A stretch of DNA of 64,000 bases from Pseudomonas cedrina subsp. cedrina (GTDB taxonomy: Bacteria; Pseudomonadota; Gammaproteobacteria; Pseudomonadales; Pseudomonadaceae): contig NZ_MNPW01000007.1 of the NCBI RefSeq assembly GCF_001983175.1, forward strand, positions 310,001 through 374,000, written 5' to 3'. Below are positions 43,707 through 51,818 of this stretch, one piece after another (the stretch's first letter is position 1; each line of letters opens with the position of its first letter). Below the pieces are notes generated by a model. It made no database searches, was not told the origin of the DNA, and saw only the letters and a program-made list of their open reading frames with translations. The position numbers and the translations under genes are program-made.

Positions 43707-44789
43707 ATGAGCATCGAATTCATCGGCTACATTGGCGGCCATCACGCTTCCGAGATCCACCCGCGCAGCGGTCCTGCCCTGCAACCCGACTATGTCGAGA
43801 CCGTGGCCCGCGCCCACGAAGACGCCGGCTTCGACCGCGCGCTGGTGGCCTTCCACTCCAACAGTCCGGACAGCACACTGATCGCGTCCCATGCGGCCAG
43901 CGTGACCAAGAAACTACGGTTCCTCATTGCCCACCGCCCCGGTTTCACCCAGCCCACCCTGGCCGCGCGGCAGTTCAGCACCCTTGATGTGTTCAACGGT
44001 GGGCGCACCGCAGTGCATATCATCACGGGCGGCGACGACCGCGAATTGCGCGCCGATGGCAGCCATATCGGCAAGGACGAGCGCTACGCACGCACCGACG
44101 AATACCTGAGCGTGGTGCGCCAGGAATGGACCAGCGAGCAGCCGTTTGACTTTGAAGGCACCTACTACCAGGTCGAAGGTGCGCACTCCACGGTGAAGTC
44201 GCCGCAGCAGCCGCATATTCCGTTGTACTTTGGCGGCTCCTCCGCCGCCGCTATCGCAGTGGCGGGCAAGCACGCCGACGTGTATGCGCTGTGGGGCGAA
44301 ACCTACGAGCAAGTGCGCGAGACCGTGAGCCAGGTTCGCGCCGAGGCGGCCAGGCATGGACGCACGATTCGCTTCAGTTTGTCGTTGCGACCGATCCTGG
44401 CCGAGACCGAAGCGCTGGCGTGGGCAAGGGCCGACAGCATCTTGCAGCAGGCAACCGCGCTGGCGGAAAAAAATGGCTTTGTGCGGCGCGAACCACCGAA
44501 TGAAGGTTCGCGCCGGTTGCTCGCGGCGGCGGCGCAGGGATCGCGGCTGGACAAGCGCTTGTGGACCGGGATTGCCGGTTTGCTCGGGGCCCAGGGCAAC
44601 TCGACGTCATTGGTGGGCACGGCCGAGCAAGTGGCTGAGGCGTTGGTGGACTACTACGACCTGGGGATCACGACGTTCCTGATTCGCGGGTTTGATCCGC
44701 TGGACGATGCGATTGACTACGGCAAGCGCCTGATTCCCCTCACCCGCCAACTGATCGCTGAACGCGAACAGGGCCAGCGAGTGGCCTGA
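43707..44789 (+). CDS. LLM-class flavin-dependent monooxygenase (alkanesulfonate monooxygenase-like)
   Basis: 360 residues, bacterial luciferase fold. IEFIGYIGGHHASE at the start, RFLIAHRPGFTQPTLAARQ, FNGGRTAVHIITGGDDRELRADG in pieces, and FGGSSAAAIAVAGKHADVYALWGE match the SsuD/DszC-like group that cleaves C-S bonds with FMNH2 and oxygen. The reduced flavin must come from a reductase outside the window. AAGGA lies 7 bp before the ATG. The sulfonate-type binding protein 4 kb downstream and the LysR gene suggest a role in organosulfur use. Substrate not known. Confidence 0.82.
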   Translation: MSIEFIGYIGGHHASEIHPRSGPALQPDYVETVARAHEDAGFDRALVAFHSNSPDSTLIASHAASVTKKLRFLIAHRPGFTQPTLAARQFSTLDVFNGGRTAVHIITGGDDRELRADGSHIGKDERYARTDEYLSVVRQEWTSEQPFDFEGTYYQVEGAHSTVKSPQQPHIPLYFGGSSAAAIAVAGKHADVYALWGETYEQVRETVSQVRAEAARHGRTIRFSLSLRPILAETEALAWARADSILQQATALAEKNGFVRREPPNEGSRRLLAAAAQGSRLDKRLWTGIAGLLGAQGNSTSLVGTAEQVAEALVDYYDLGITTFLIRGFDPLDDAIDYGKRLIPLTRQLIAEREQGQRVA

Positions 44790-44811
44790 GCACGCCACCG
44801 CTCTGCTTTCC

Positions 44812-45142
44812 TGTGGGAGCGGGCTCGCCCGCGATAGCCATAGGTATCTACACAACTTTCAAAGGCTGGCGAGTTCCCCTGTGGCGAACGGGCTTGTCCC
44901 GCGTTGGGCTGCGAAGCAGCCCTAAAACCAGCCTCTGCGGAATGTCTGATACACCGCATTCTGCTTACTGGGGCTGCTTCGCAGCCCAACGCGGGACAAG
45001 CCCGCTCGCCACAACAGCCCATTCACTGCGGTTTCAGCGTCGAGCCAAAATTGTGTAGATACCTATGCCGCGATAGCGGTGGGCCAGTCAACATCAATGT
45101 TTGCCGGGCTGACGTCTATCGCAGGCAAGCCAGCTCCCACAG
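44812..45142. repeat. REP pair split by an inserted palindromic element
   Basis: The 356-bp gap 44790-45145 has no gene. A REP half starts at 44812 (a GGGAGCGGGCTCGCC variant) and the other ends near 45142. The 229-bp element at 44839-45067 is inserted between them. Confidence 0.75.
44839..45067. mobile_element. MITE-like element, copy 2 (229 bp, 10-bp target duplication)
   Basis: Both ends carry the 16-bp inverted repeat CATAGGTATCTACACA without mismatch. The flanks are exact 10-bp direct repeats CCGCGATAGC (44829-44838 and 45068-45077), again REP sequence but in the opposite orientation to copies 1 and 3. The inner hairpin has 42-bp arms (44881-44922 and 44971-45012, one mismatch) and a 48-bp loop unrelated to that of the other copies. 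The left spacer (TTTCAAAGGCTG) is shared. About 34 bp longer on the right than copy 1. Confidence 0.78.
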
Positions 45143-45145
45143 GGG

Positions 45146-46051
45146 TCAGGCGGCGGTGCGGATCTTGTGCAGGGAACCGGCAACCCGTTTGCCAAACGCA
45201 TCCACCGGCCCTTGCAGGTTGCCCAGGAAGTGCGGGTAGATCAGCCACAGGTCCATCACCGGCTTGAAGTCCTTGAGCGGCATCACCGCCAGGTGTTCAC
45301 GGTGCGCGCTGCGCTCCAGCAAGGGTCGAGGCACCAAGCCAAGGCCCAGGCCGTCCGCCACCAGGCCCAACTGCAGCTCGGTGCCGAAGGTTTCCAGATT
45401 CACCCGCAATACCAACCCCTGGTCGGCCAAGGTGCGCTGTAAGCCGGCGCGGAAGCCGCAGCCATCCGGGTTGAGCACCCAGCCCTGCTGATAAACGTCC
45501 GCCAGCTTGCACGGCTTCTTCGGCAACTGCGCCTTGGCACACACCACCACCAGCTCCATCTTGCCGATGGATGCACCGACGATGTTGTCCGGGAAAACCT
45601 TGCTCGCCGGGAACAACGCCACGGCCGCATCCAACTCGCCACGTTCGATCTTGCCGACCAACTGGCTGCCCCAGCCCGTGACGACCTGGGCACGCAGGTC
45701 CGGGTACTCGGCGCGCAGCTGCTTGAGCGCATCCAGCAGCACCACATCGCCGAGGGTCTGCGGCACGCCCAGGCGCAACAGGCCGGTGGGCGGCGCGTCG
45801 GTGGCGACCAGTTCGCGCAGTGCATCCATCTCGCGCAGGATCGACCGGCACTGCTCATACACGCGGGTACCGATCAACGTAGGCTTGAGGGGCTTGGTGT
45901 TGCGGTCGAACAGCTCCACCCCCAGGGCCTGCTCGAAGTTCTGCACACGGCGGGTGATCGCCGGCTGGGTGAGTTGCAACGACTCGGCGGCGTGGCTGAT
46001 CGACTGGCAACGAATCACTTCGACAAAGGCATCGATATCGTCAATTTTCAT
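45146..46051 (-). CDS. LysR family regulator next to cysteine dioxygenase
   Basis: 301 residues. HTH at about 2-60 (IDAFVEVIRCQSISHAAESLQLTQPAITRRVQNFE), then an effector domain. The frame runs further upstream, but MKIDDIDAF is the normal LysR start at 46051. It is divergent from the cysteine dioxygenase gene with 217 bp between, so it most likely controls the dioxygenase, rhodanese and binding-protein genes in response to a sulfur compound. Confidence 0.87.
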   Translation of the reverse strand: MKIDDIDAFVEVIRCQSISHAAESLQLTQPAITRRVQNFEQALGVELFDRNTKPLKPTLIGTRVYEQCRSILREMDALRELVATDAPPTGLLRLGVPQTLGDVVLLDALKQLRAEYPDLRAQVVTGWGSQLVGKIERGELDAAVALFPASKVFPDNIVGASIGKMELVVVCAKAQLPKKPCKLADVYQQGWVLNPDGCGFRAGLQRTLADQGLVLRVNLETFGTELQLGLVADGLGLGLVPRPLLERSAHREHLAVMPLKDFKPVMDLWLIYPHFLGNLQGPVDAFGKRVAGSLHKIRTAA

Positions 46052-46202
46052 TGGGGCCGCACATAGAGAACAGTCATTAAGATGTGTGCGAAGCATAGTT
46101 GCCGCAGGGTTATCTGGATAGCCCGCACTGCGGCCGATAACGTTTAGCGCAGGTCGCACCGGTTCTAAATTACCTTCAGCTATAAGCTAATCATTAAAAA
46201 TC

Positions 46203-46228
46203 AGCATATTAATTATAAACATTATGCT
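46203..46228. promoter_or_regulatory. Inverted repeat in the LysR/dioxygenase divergent region
   Basis: AGCATA (46203-46208) faces TATGCT (46223-46228) across a 14-bp AT-rich spacer, 40 bp before the dioxygenase ATG. The surrounding 80 bp are strongly AT-rich. It could be a LysR binding site or promoter element; not proven. Confidence 0.35.
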
Positions 46229-46268
46229 TAGATAATCGCATCGCCCGCGACCACACGATGGACATGCC

Positions 46269-46880
46269 ATGACCCAGGCCGCACACCCGGAAAGACTCAG
46301 AGCCTTCATAGGCGCACTGGCGGAATTGATCGACGGCCATCCACGCGAAGGCGACCTGCTGCACCGTGGCGGCAAGCTGCTGGCGCAATTGGTCAGCCAT
46401 GATGACTGGCTGCCGGATGAATTCGCCAGGCCCGATCCCGAGCGCTACCAGCAGTTCCTGCTGCATGCCGACTCGCGCGAGCGCTTTTGCATCGTCAGCT
46501 TTGTATGGGGGCCGGGCCAAAGCACGCCGATCCACGACCACCGGGTGTGGGGCCTGATCGGGATGCTGCGCGGGGCGGAGTTTTCCCAAGGTTTTGAACG
46601 CGGGCCTGATGGCCGGCTGGTTGCCCGAGGAGAGCCGATCCAACTGGTGCCGGGCCAGGTTGAAGCGGTGTCGCCCAAAGTCGGCGATATCCATCAGGTG
46701 AGCAATGCCTACAGCGACCAGGTGTCGATCAGCATCCATGTATACGGCGCCAATATCGGTGCGGTGCGCCGTGCGGTGTATCAGCCTGACGGCAGCGAAA
46801 AGCTGTTTATTTCCGGTTATTCCAATGCCTTTCTCCCGAATATCTGGGATTTGTCCAAAGAAAAGAGCCCTGCCCTATGA
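46269..46880 (+). CDS. Cysteine dioxygenase type I
   Basis: 203 residues, cupin fold. The metal-binding set is visible: TPIHDHRVWGLIGML gives two His, and the third is in DIHQVSNAYSDQVSISIHVYG. It oxidises cysteine to cysteine sulfinate with a non-haem iron. The cysteine crosslink partner seen in mammals is not required in bacteria. It overlaps the rhodanese gene by 4 bp (ATGA), so the two are coupled; this suggests handling of sulfur released from cysteine or related thiols. 3-mercaptopropionate is an alternative substrate for this family. Confidence 0.85.
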   Translation: MTQAAHPERLRAFIGALAELIDGHPREGDLLHRGGKLLAQLVSHDDWLPDEFARPDPERYQQFLLHADSRERFCIVSFVWGPGQSTPIHDHRVWGLIGMLRGAEFSQGFERGPDGRLVARGEPIQLVPGQVEAVSPKVGDIHQVSNAYSDQVSISIHVYGANIGAVRRAVYQPDGSEKLFISGYSNAFLPNIWDLSKEKSPAL

Positions 46881-48457
46881 GCACTCCCACCCGTAGCTTC
46901 GCCCAGATCCGCAAGGCCCTGCTGGATCGTGAAGAACTCGCCCTGATCGACGTACGCGAAGAAGCGCCGTTTGCCGAATCCCACCCGTTGTTCGCGGCGA
47001 ATATCCCGTTGTCCAAGCTGGAACTGGAGGTGTACTCGCGCATTCCACGCCGCGATACCCAGGTCACCGTCTAAGATAACGGCGAAGGGCTGGCCGCCCG
47101 CGCCGCTGAACGCCTGGTCGCGTTGGGCTACACCCAGGTCAGCCTGCTGGAAGGTGGGCTGGACGGTTGGCGCAAGGCCGGTGGCGAGCTGTTTATCGAC
47201 GTCAACGTGCCCAGCAAAGCCTTCGGCGAGCTGGTGGAAAGCGAGCGGCATACGCCGTCCCTGGCGGCTGAAGAGGTGAAGGCCTTACTCGACAGCCAGG
47301 CCGATATTGTGGTGCTCGATGCGCGCCGCTTCGACGAATACCAGACCATGAACATCCCCACCGGTATCAGCGTGCCCGGCGCCGAACTGGTGCTGCGCGC
47401 CCGCGAGCTGGCGCCGGACCCGGCCACCCGCATCATCGTCAACTGCGCCGGGCGCACCCGCAGCATTATCGGCACCCAGTCGCTGATCAATGCGGGTGTG
47501 GCCAACCCGGTGTCGGCCCTGCGTAACGGCACCATCGGCTGGACGCTGGCCGGGCAGAAACTCGCCCATGGCCAATCACGTCGTTTTGCACCGACTTCGG
47601 AAGAACACCGCCAACTCGCCGCCGTCGATGCCCGCCGTGTCGCCGACAAGGCGCGTGTGGGCCGCGCCACCCTGGCCGACCTGAAGGCCTGGCAGCAGGA
47701 ACCGACGCGCACGACCTACCTGTTCGATGTACGCACACCGGAAGAATACGCAGCCGGCCACCTGCCGGGCGCACGTTCGACGCCGGGCGGGCAACTGGTG
47801 CAGGAAACCGACCACGTCGCCAGCGTGCGCGGTGCCCGGCTGGTACTGGCGGATGACGACGGCGTGCGCGCCAATATGTCCGCGTCCTGGCTGGCCCAAC
47901 TGGGCTGGGACGTGCATGTACTGGATGACCTGCAACCGGCGCACTTGAGCGAGAAAGGCGCGTGGATCGCTCCCGTACCGACGCCGCCCCCGGTCGAGCC
48001 GATCAGCCCCCGGACCCTGGCCGACTGGCTGGCCCATGGCGACACCGTGGTGCTGGATTTCACCGCCAGCGCCAACTACGTCAAGCGCCATATTCCCGGG
48101 GCCTGGTGGGTGCTGCGTGCGCAACTGCCCCAGGCCCTGGCCAAGGTGCCCGCCGCCCAGCGCTATGTACTGACCTGCGGCAGCAGCCAATTGGCGCGCC
48201 TGGCGGTGGCCGAGGTCGAAGCCCTCACCGGCAGGCCCGTGTTCCTGCTGCAAGACGGCACCACCGGCTGGATCAACGCGCAGTTGCCATTGGAAACAGG
48301 CGAAACCCACCTGGCCTCGCCGCGTATCGACCGCTATCGGCGCCCGTACGAAGGCACCGACAGCCCCAGGGAAGCCATGCAGGCCTATCTGGATTGGGAG
48401 TTCGGCCTCGTAGACCAGCTGGCGCGCGACGGCACTCACGGTTTCTACGTTATCTGA
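46877..48457 (+). pseudogene. Four-domain rhodanese-like sulfurtransferase with in-frame stop
   Basis: A 526-codon frame of four rhodanese-like domains interrupted by TAA at 47072-47074. The reading frame continues unchanged on both sides (VTV, stop, DNGEGLAARAAERL), where relatives have Tyr or Phe before Asp, so a single base change (TAC or TAT to TAA) explains it. Domain 2 has a candidate active Cys in NCAGRTRS and domain 4 in TCGSSQLA; domains 1 and 3 have none. Coupled to the dioxygenase by ATGA overlap. If the stop is real, only 65 residues are made unless domains 2-4 restart internally, for which I see no good ribosome site. Confidence 0.82.
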
Positions 48458-48543
48458 GCATCCCGTGCAGCACCTGCGGAATCCGACCCCTTCTCCAGGC
48501 GGAGGCATCCCTCTTTGAACACTCAACGCCTGGAGTCTGCCCC

Positions 48544-49518
48544 ATGTTTTACACCCTGCCCCTCAAGCACCGCTTCCTCGCCTGCGCACTGGCCCTCGGC
48601 CTGATCGGCAGTGCCCACGCCGCCGAGCTGCAGCCGCTGCGGGTGGCGAACCAGAAGTCCACGATCAAGACGCTGCTTGAAGTCAGCGGCGAAACACAGA
48701 ACCTGCCCTATGCAATCCAGTGGTCGGAGTTCCCGTCCGCCTCGCCGCTGGGCGAAGCCTTGAACGCCGGGGCCGTGGATATCGGCGCCCTTGGCGATGC
48801 ACCCTATGTGTTCGCCCTCGGTGCCGGAGCCTCGCTCAAGGTGGTCAGCATCATCCACGCCGAAGGCCGCAACACCACCGCCCTGCTGGTGCCCAAGGAC
48901 TCGCCGATCAAGACCGCCGCCGACCTCAAGGGCAAGAAGATCGTCACCGGGCGCGGTTCCATCGGGCATTACCTGGCGATCAAAGCCTTGGCCAGCGCCG
49001 GCCTGACCAGCCAGGATGCGCAATTCATTTTCCTGCTGCCCGCCGAATCACGTCTGGTGCTGGATAACGGCACCGCCGATGCCTGGGCGACGTGGGACCC
49101 CTATACCACCGTGGTGACCTCGCAAAGCCAGGCGCGTGTACTGGTCAGCGGCAAGCAGCTACTGAGCAATCATTTGTACTTGGCCGCCACCCGAGAGGCC
49201 ATCGCCGACAAGCGCCCGCAGCTGGACGACTTTGTCGCACGCGTCGACCGCGCCTATGCGTGGGCCAACACCCACCCCAATGAGTACGCCGCCGCCCAGG
49301 CCAGGATCACCGGCCTGCCGCTGCAAGTGCATGTGGAAGTGGCCAAGGACACCCACCTGACGCCAGTCGCCATCGACGACTCGGTGATCAGCGGCCTGCA
49401 AGCCACCGCCGACACCTACCGGAAAGAAGGCCTGCTGACCCGACACATCGATGTGTCGCAAGGCTTCGACAAAAGCTTCAACGCCAAGCGTGTCCAACTC
49501 TCCCAGGCAACTCGCTGA
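48544..49518 (+). CDS. ABC transporter substrate-binding protein, aliphatic sulfonate type
   Basis: 324 residues: a signal peptide (to about 26, GSAHA), then an SsuA/TauA-like two-lobe binding protein (LRVANQKSTIKTLLEVSG, FPSASPLGEALNAGAVDIGALGDAP, LKGKKIVTGRGSIGHYLAIKAL in pieces, TADAWATWDPYTTVV). It would bind a sulfonate or similar sulfur compound in the periplasm. The permease and ATPase genes are not beside it, so it probably pairs with a transporter coded elsewhere. It follows the rhodanese by 86 bp. Confidence 0.85.
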   Translation: MFYTLPLKHRFLACALALGLIGSAHAAELQPLRVANQKSTIKTLLEVSGETQNLPYAIQWSEFPSASPLGEALNAGAVDIGALGDAPYVFALGAGASLKVVSIIHAEGRNTTALLVPKDSPIKTAADLKGKKIVTGRGSIGHYLAIKALASAGLTSQDAQFIFLLPAESRLVLDNGTADAWATWDPYTTVVTSQSQARVLVSGKQLLSNHLYLAATREAIADKRPQLDDFVARVDRAYAWANTHPNEYAAAQARITGLPLQVHVEVAKDTHLTPVAIDDSVISGLQATADTYRKEGLLTRHIDVSQGFDKSFNAKRVQLSQATR

Positions 49519-49534
49519 CAGGAGCAGGTCACTG

Positions 49535-49824
49535 GTGGGAGCTGGCTGGTCTGCGATAGCGGTCTATCAGGAAATAAACTGCTAACTGACGCGCCGCTAT
49601 CGCAGCATAGGTATCTACACAACTTTCAAAGGCTGACAAATCTCCCTGTAGTGAGCGGGCTAGTCCCGCGCTGGGTGGCGAAGCCGCCCCAATAAAGACA
49701 CCGCGCAGTTTCAGGCAAACCCAATTCGTCTGGTTTGGGGCCGCTTCGCAGCCCAGCGCGGGACAAGCCCGCTCACTACAATAATGTGTAGATACGCCTA
49801 TCGCAGGCAAGCCCTCTCCCACAC
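49535..49824. repeat. REP pair split by an inserted palindromic element
   Basis: The 330-bp gap 49519-49848 has no gene. REP halves lie at about 49535-49605 and 49797-49824, separated by copy 3 of the palindromic element. Confidence 0.75.
49606..49796. mobile_element. MITE-like element, copy 3 (about 191 bp)
   Basis: The left end is CATAGGTATCTACACA; the right end keeps only TGTGTAGATAC and has lost the last five bases. Flanks: GCTATCGCAG (49596-49605) and CCTATCGCAG (49797-49806), nine of ten matching. Inner arms of 43 bp (49648-49690 and 49737-49779) enclose a 46-bp loop. That loop matches the reverse complement of the copy-1 loop at 42 of 46 positions, while the outer spacers of the two copies match in the direct sense. 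Confidence 0.72.
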
Positions 49825-49848
49825 GGTTTTGGTGTCGGCAATGGCATT

Positions 49849-50604
49849 TCATTTGATGCGATAGTGAAAAGTATTGCGCACCGCCGGCACCGGAACAGGC
49901 TTGCCATCGACCATTCTTGGCTGGTAGCGAAAGGTGTTTGCCGCCGCCAGTGAAGGTCGCATGAACAGGGGGTGACAGCCCTCCAGCACCTTGGGGTTTT
50001 CCACGCGGCCCTGGGTGTTGACGGTGTACTCCACCGAACAGTCGCCTTCGATGTTCTTGTCCAGCGCACGCTCGGGGTAGTCCGGCGCCTGTTTGCTCAA
50101 GGGCTGGTATTGGCGGCTGTCGAACGCAGGGGCGGCCGCCGCGGGAGCGGGACGTGCGCGCTCGGCGGCAAGGCGTTCCCGGGCCTGGCGTTGTTGCTCC
50201 AGCTCGCGATTTTGCTGTTCGCCGGCTAACCTTTCCTGCTGCTGCTCGACCTTCTTCTGCTCGACCCGCTTGCGCGCCAACGCGGCTTTCTCGAGTTTTT
50301 GCGCCTGGATCTGCGGGTCGACAGTGGGCTTCACGGGGGCAGGAACGGCGACGGGCTCCGGGGTTGGCGCGACCGCAACCGGTTCAGGCGCTGGAGCCGG
50401 AGCCGGCAGCATCACCAACTGGGTATGCATCACCCTCGGCGCTTGCACCGGCGGTTTTCCCGTCGACCACTCCACCGTCAATGCCGCCAGCACGCCCACA
50501 TGCAGCATCACCGCCAGGCTCGCCGCCAGGCTGTTTCTGCACAACCCGGACGTCGCCCGGGGCGCCATCGCCAGTGTCGGGCCGTGCGTGATCATCGCCG
50601 TCAT
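49849..50604 (-). CDS. tonB: TonB-like energy transducer
   Basis: 251 residues. One N-terminal membrane anchor (about 27-45), a Pro/Ala-Pro-rich periplasmic linker (PAPAPAPEPVAVAPTPEP) and a charged coiled segment, then the TonB C-terminal domain (DYPERALDKNIEGDCSVEYT, FRYQPRMVDGKPV). It passes proton-motive energy from ExbBD to the receptor. It overlaps exbD by 4 bp and is in line with the TonB receptor and phytase genes upstream, so it is probably a dedicated TonB. Confidence 0.88.
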   Translation of the reverse strand: MTAMITHGPTLAMAPRATSGLCRNSLAASLAVMLHVGVLAALTVEWSTGKPPVQAPRVMHTQLVMLPAPAPAPEPVAVAPTPEPVAVPAPVKPTVDPQIQAQKLEKAALARKRVEQKKVEQQQERLAGEQQNRELEQQRQARERLAAERARPAPAAAAPAFDSRQYQPLSKQAPDYPERALDKNIEGDCSVEYTVNTQGRVENPKVLEGCHPLFMRPSLAAANTFRYQPRMVDGKPVPVPAVRNTFHYRIK

Positions 50605-51047
50605 TGCGCTGCCTCGGTCACCAGCCCCAGGTTGCTCACACCGCCCTTCTGCAACACCGCCATGGCCGCGACCACGCGACCGTAGCCGGCGTTTTCGTCG
50701 GCGCGGATATACACCTGGGTGTCACTGCGCGCCGCCACCACCTGCATGACCTTGGCGCCCATTTCATCGAGGGTCACGGCGCTGTCGGTCTGGTGCCGGG
50801 TATCGAGTTCACCGCCGAGGTTCCAGTAATAACCCCCGTCGGCCTTCACCGACAACGTAAGGATCTGTTGGCGAGTGTCGGTGGCCAGCGCCTCGGCGGC
50901 CACTTTAGGCAATTCGATCTTTACGCCCTGGGTGAGCATCGGCGCGGTGACCATGAAGATCACCAGCAGCACCAGCATCACATCGATGTAGGGCACCACG
51001 TTCATCTCGGCCTTGGGCCCGTACTTGCGTTGCGGCCTTACTAACAT
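50601..51047 (-). CDS. exbD: ExbD-like proton channel subunit
   Basis: 148 residues. The single membrane helix holds the key Asp (NVVPYIDVMLVLLVIFMV), followed by the small periplasmic domain. Forms the proton-driven motor with ExbB. 14 bp separate it from exbB; it overlaps tonB by 4 bp. Confidence 0.9.
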   Translation of the reverse strand: MLVRPQRKYGPKAEMNVVPYIDVMLVLLVIFMVTAPMLTQGVKIELPKVAAEALATDTRQQILTLSVKADGGYYWNLGGELDTRHQTDSAVTLDEMGAKVMQVVAARSDTQVYIRADENAGYGRVVAAMAVLQKGGVSNLGLVTEAAQ

Positions 51048-51061
51048 GGGATCGCTCCAGT

Positions 51062-51754
51062 TCAGGCGGCCGCGGCCAGGTTGATCGGCGTGCCGCTCAG
51101 GGCGCGGTGCAGGCGCACTTGCAGTTCGTTGCCGAAGGCGTAGTAACGGGTGAGCAAGGTCTGGCTGCGCGCCGCAAAGCGGTTATAGGCGATCACCGCC
51201 GGAATGGCTGCAAACAAGCCGATCGCCGTGGCGATCAGTGCCTCGGCGATGCCTGGCGCGACCGTCGACAGCGTGGCCTGTTGCACCTGGGACAAGCCAA
51301 TAAAGGAATTCATGATGCCCCATACCGTGCCGAACAAACCGATGTAGGGGCTGACCGAGCCCACCGTGGCGAGAAATTGCAGGCCCTTTTCCAGCTCGAT
51401 TTCCTGTTCGGTGATCGCGACCTGCAAGGCCCGCTCCACACCTTCCAGCACCGCCGGATCATGGCTGTGCAGGTGTTGATATTCCTGCACCCCCGCGATG
51501 AAAATCGGCGCAATGCCACCCTCGCCCGCCTGCACGGTTTCGCGGTACAGCGCCTGCAAGTCGGGGGCGGCGCGAAAGCGCTGCACAAAGCCATTCAACT
51601 GGCGCTCCAGGCGCCGCAGCACACTGCCGCGCTGGATAATCAGGTACCAACTGAGCAAGGATGCCAGCAACAAGGTGACCATCACCGCCTTGACCAACAG
51701 GCTGGCGTCACTGATCAGGCCCCAGATCGTCATATGTTCCATCGTCGCGTGCAT
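51062..51754 (-). CDS. exbB: ExbB/TolQ/MotA-type proton channel
   Basis: 230 residues with three membrane segments: about 15-38 (LLVKAVMVTLLLASLLSWYL), and two C-terminal ones around GSVSPYIGLFGTVWGIMNSF and GIAEALIATAIGLFAAIPAV, matching the TolQ/ExbB pattern. GAGGAGG lies 8 bp before the ATG. A Pho-box-like site and an AT-rich stretch lie directly upstream, so it may have its own promoter in addition to read-through from the phytase gene. Confidence 0.88.
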   Translation of the reverse strand: MHATMEHMTIWGLISDASLLVKAVMVTLLLASLLSWYLIIQRGSVLRRLERQLNGFVQRFRAAPDLQALYRETVQAGEGGIAPIFIAGVQEYQHLHSHDPAVLEGVERALQVAITEQEIELEKGLQFLATVGSVSPYIGLFGTVWGIMNSFIGLSQVQQATLSTVAPGIAEALIATAIGLFAAIPAVIAYNRFAARSQTLLTRYYAFGNELQVRLHRALSGTPINLAAAA

Positions 51755-51799
51755 GGTTGATGCCTCCTCTGCGTTTTAACGTGCAGTGATTAAAAAGTA

Positions 51800-51817
51800 A
51801 TGACCGGGTGATGACGG
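51800..51817 (-). promoter_or_regulatory. Putative Pho box before exbB
   Basis: On the minus strand: CCGTCAT, CACC, CGGTCAT, that is two 7-bp units 11 bp apart, each 6 of 7 to the PhoB consensus CTGTCAT. It begins one base after the phytase stop and ends 46 bp before exbB. TTTAAT a few bases further on could be a -10 element, although it is closer than usual. Confidence 0.55.
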
Positions 51818-51818
51818 T

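Noticed and set aside
47962..48543. N-terminal extension of the sulfonate-binding protein
   Set aside because: The frame is open but lies in a shadow of the rhodanese gene; the signal peptide begins at the ATG at 48544.
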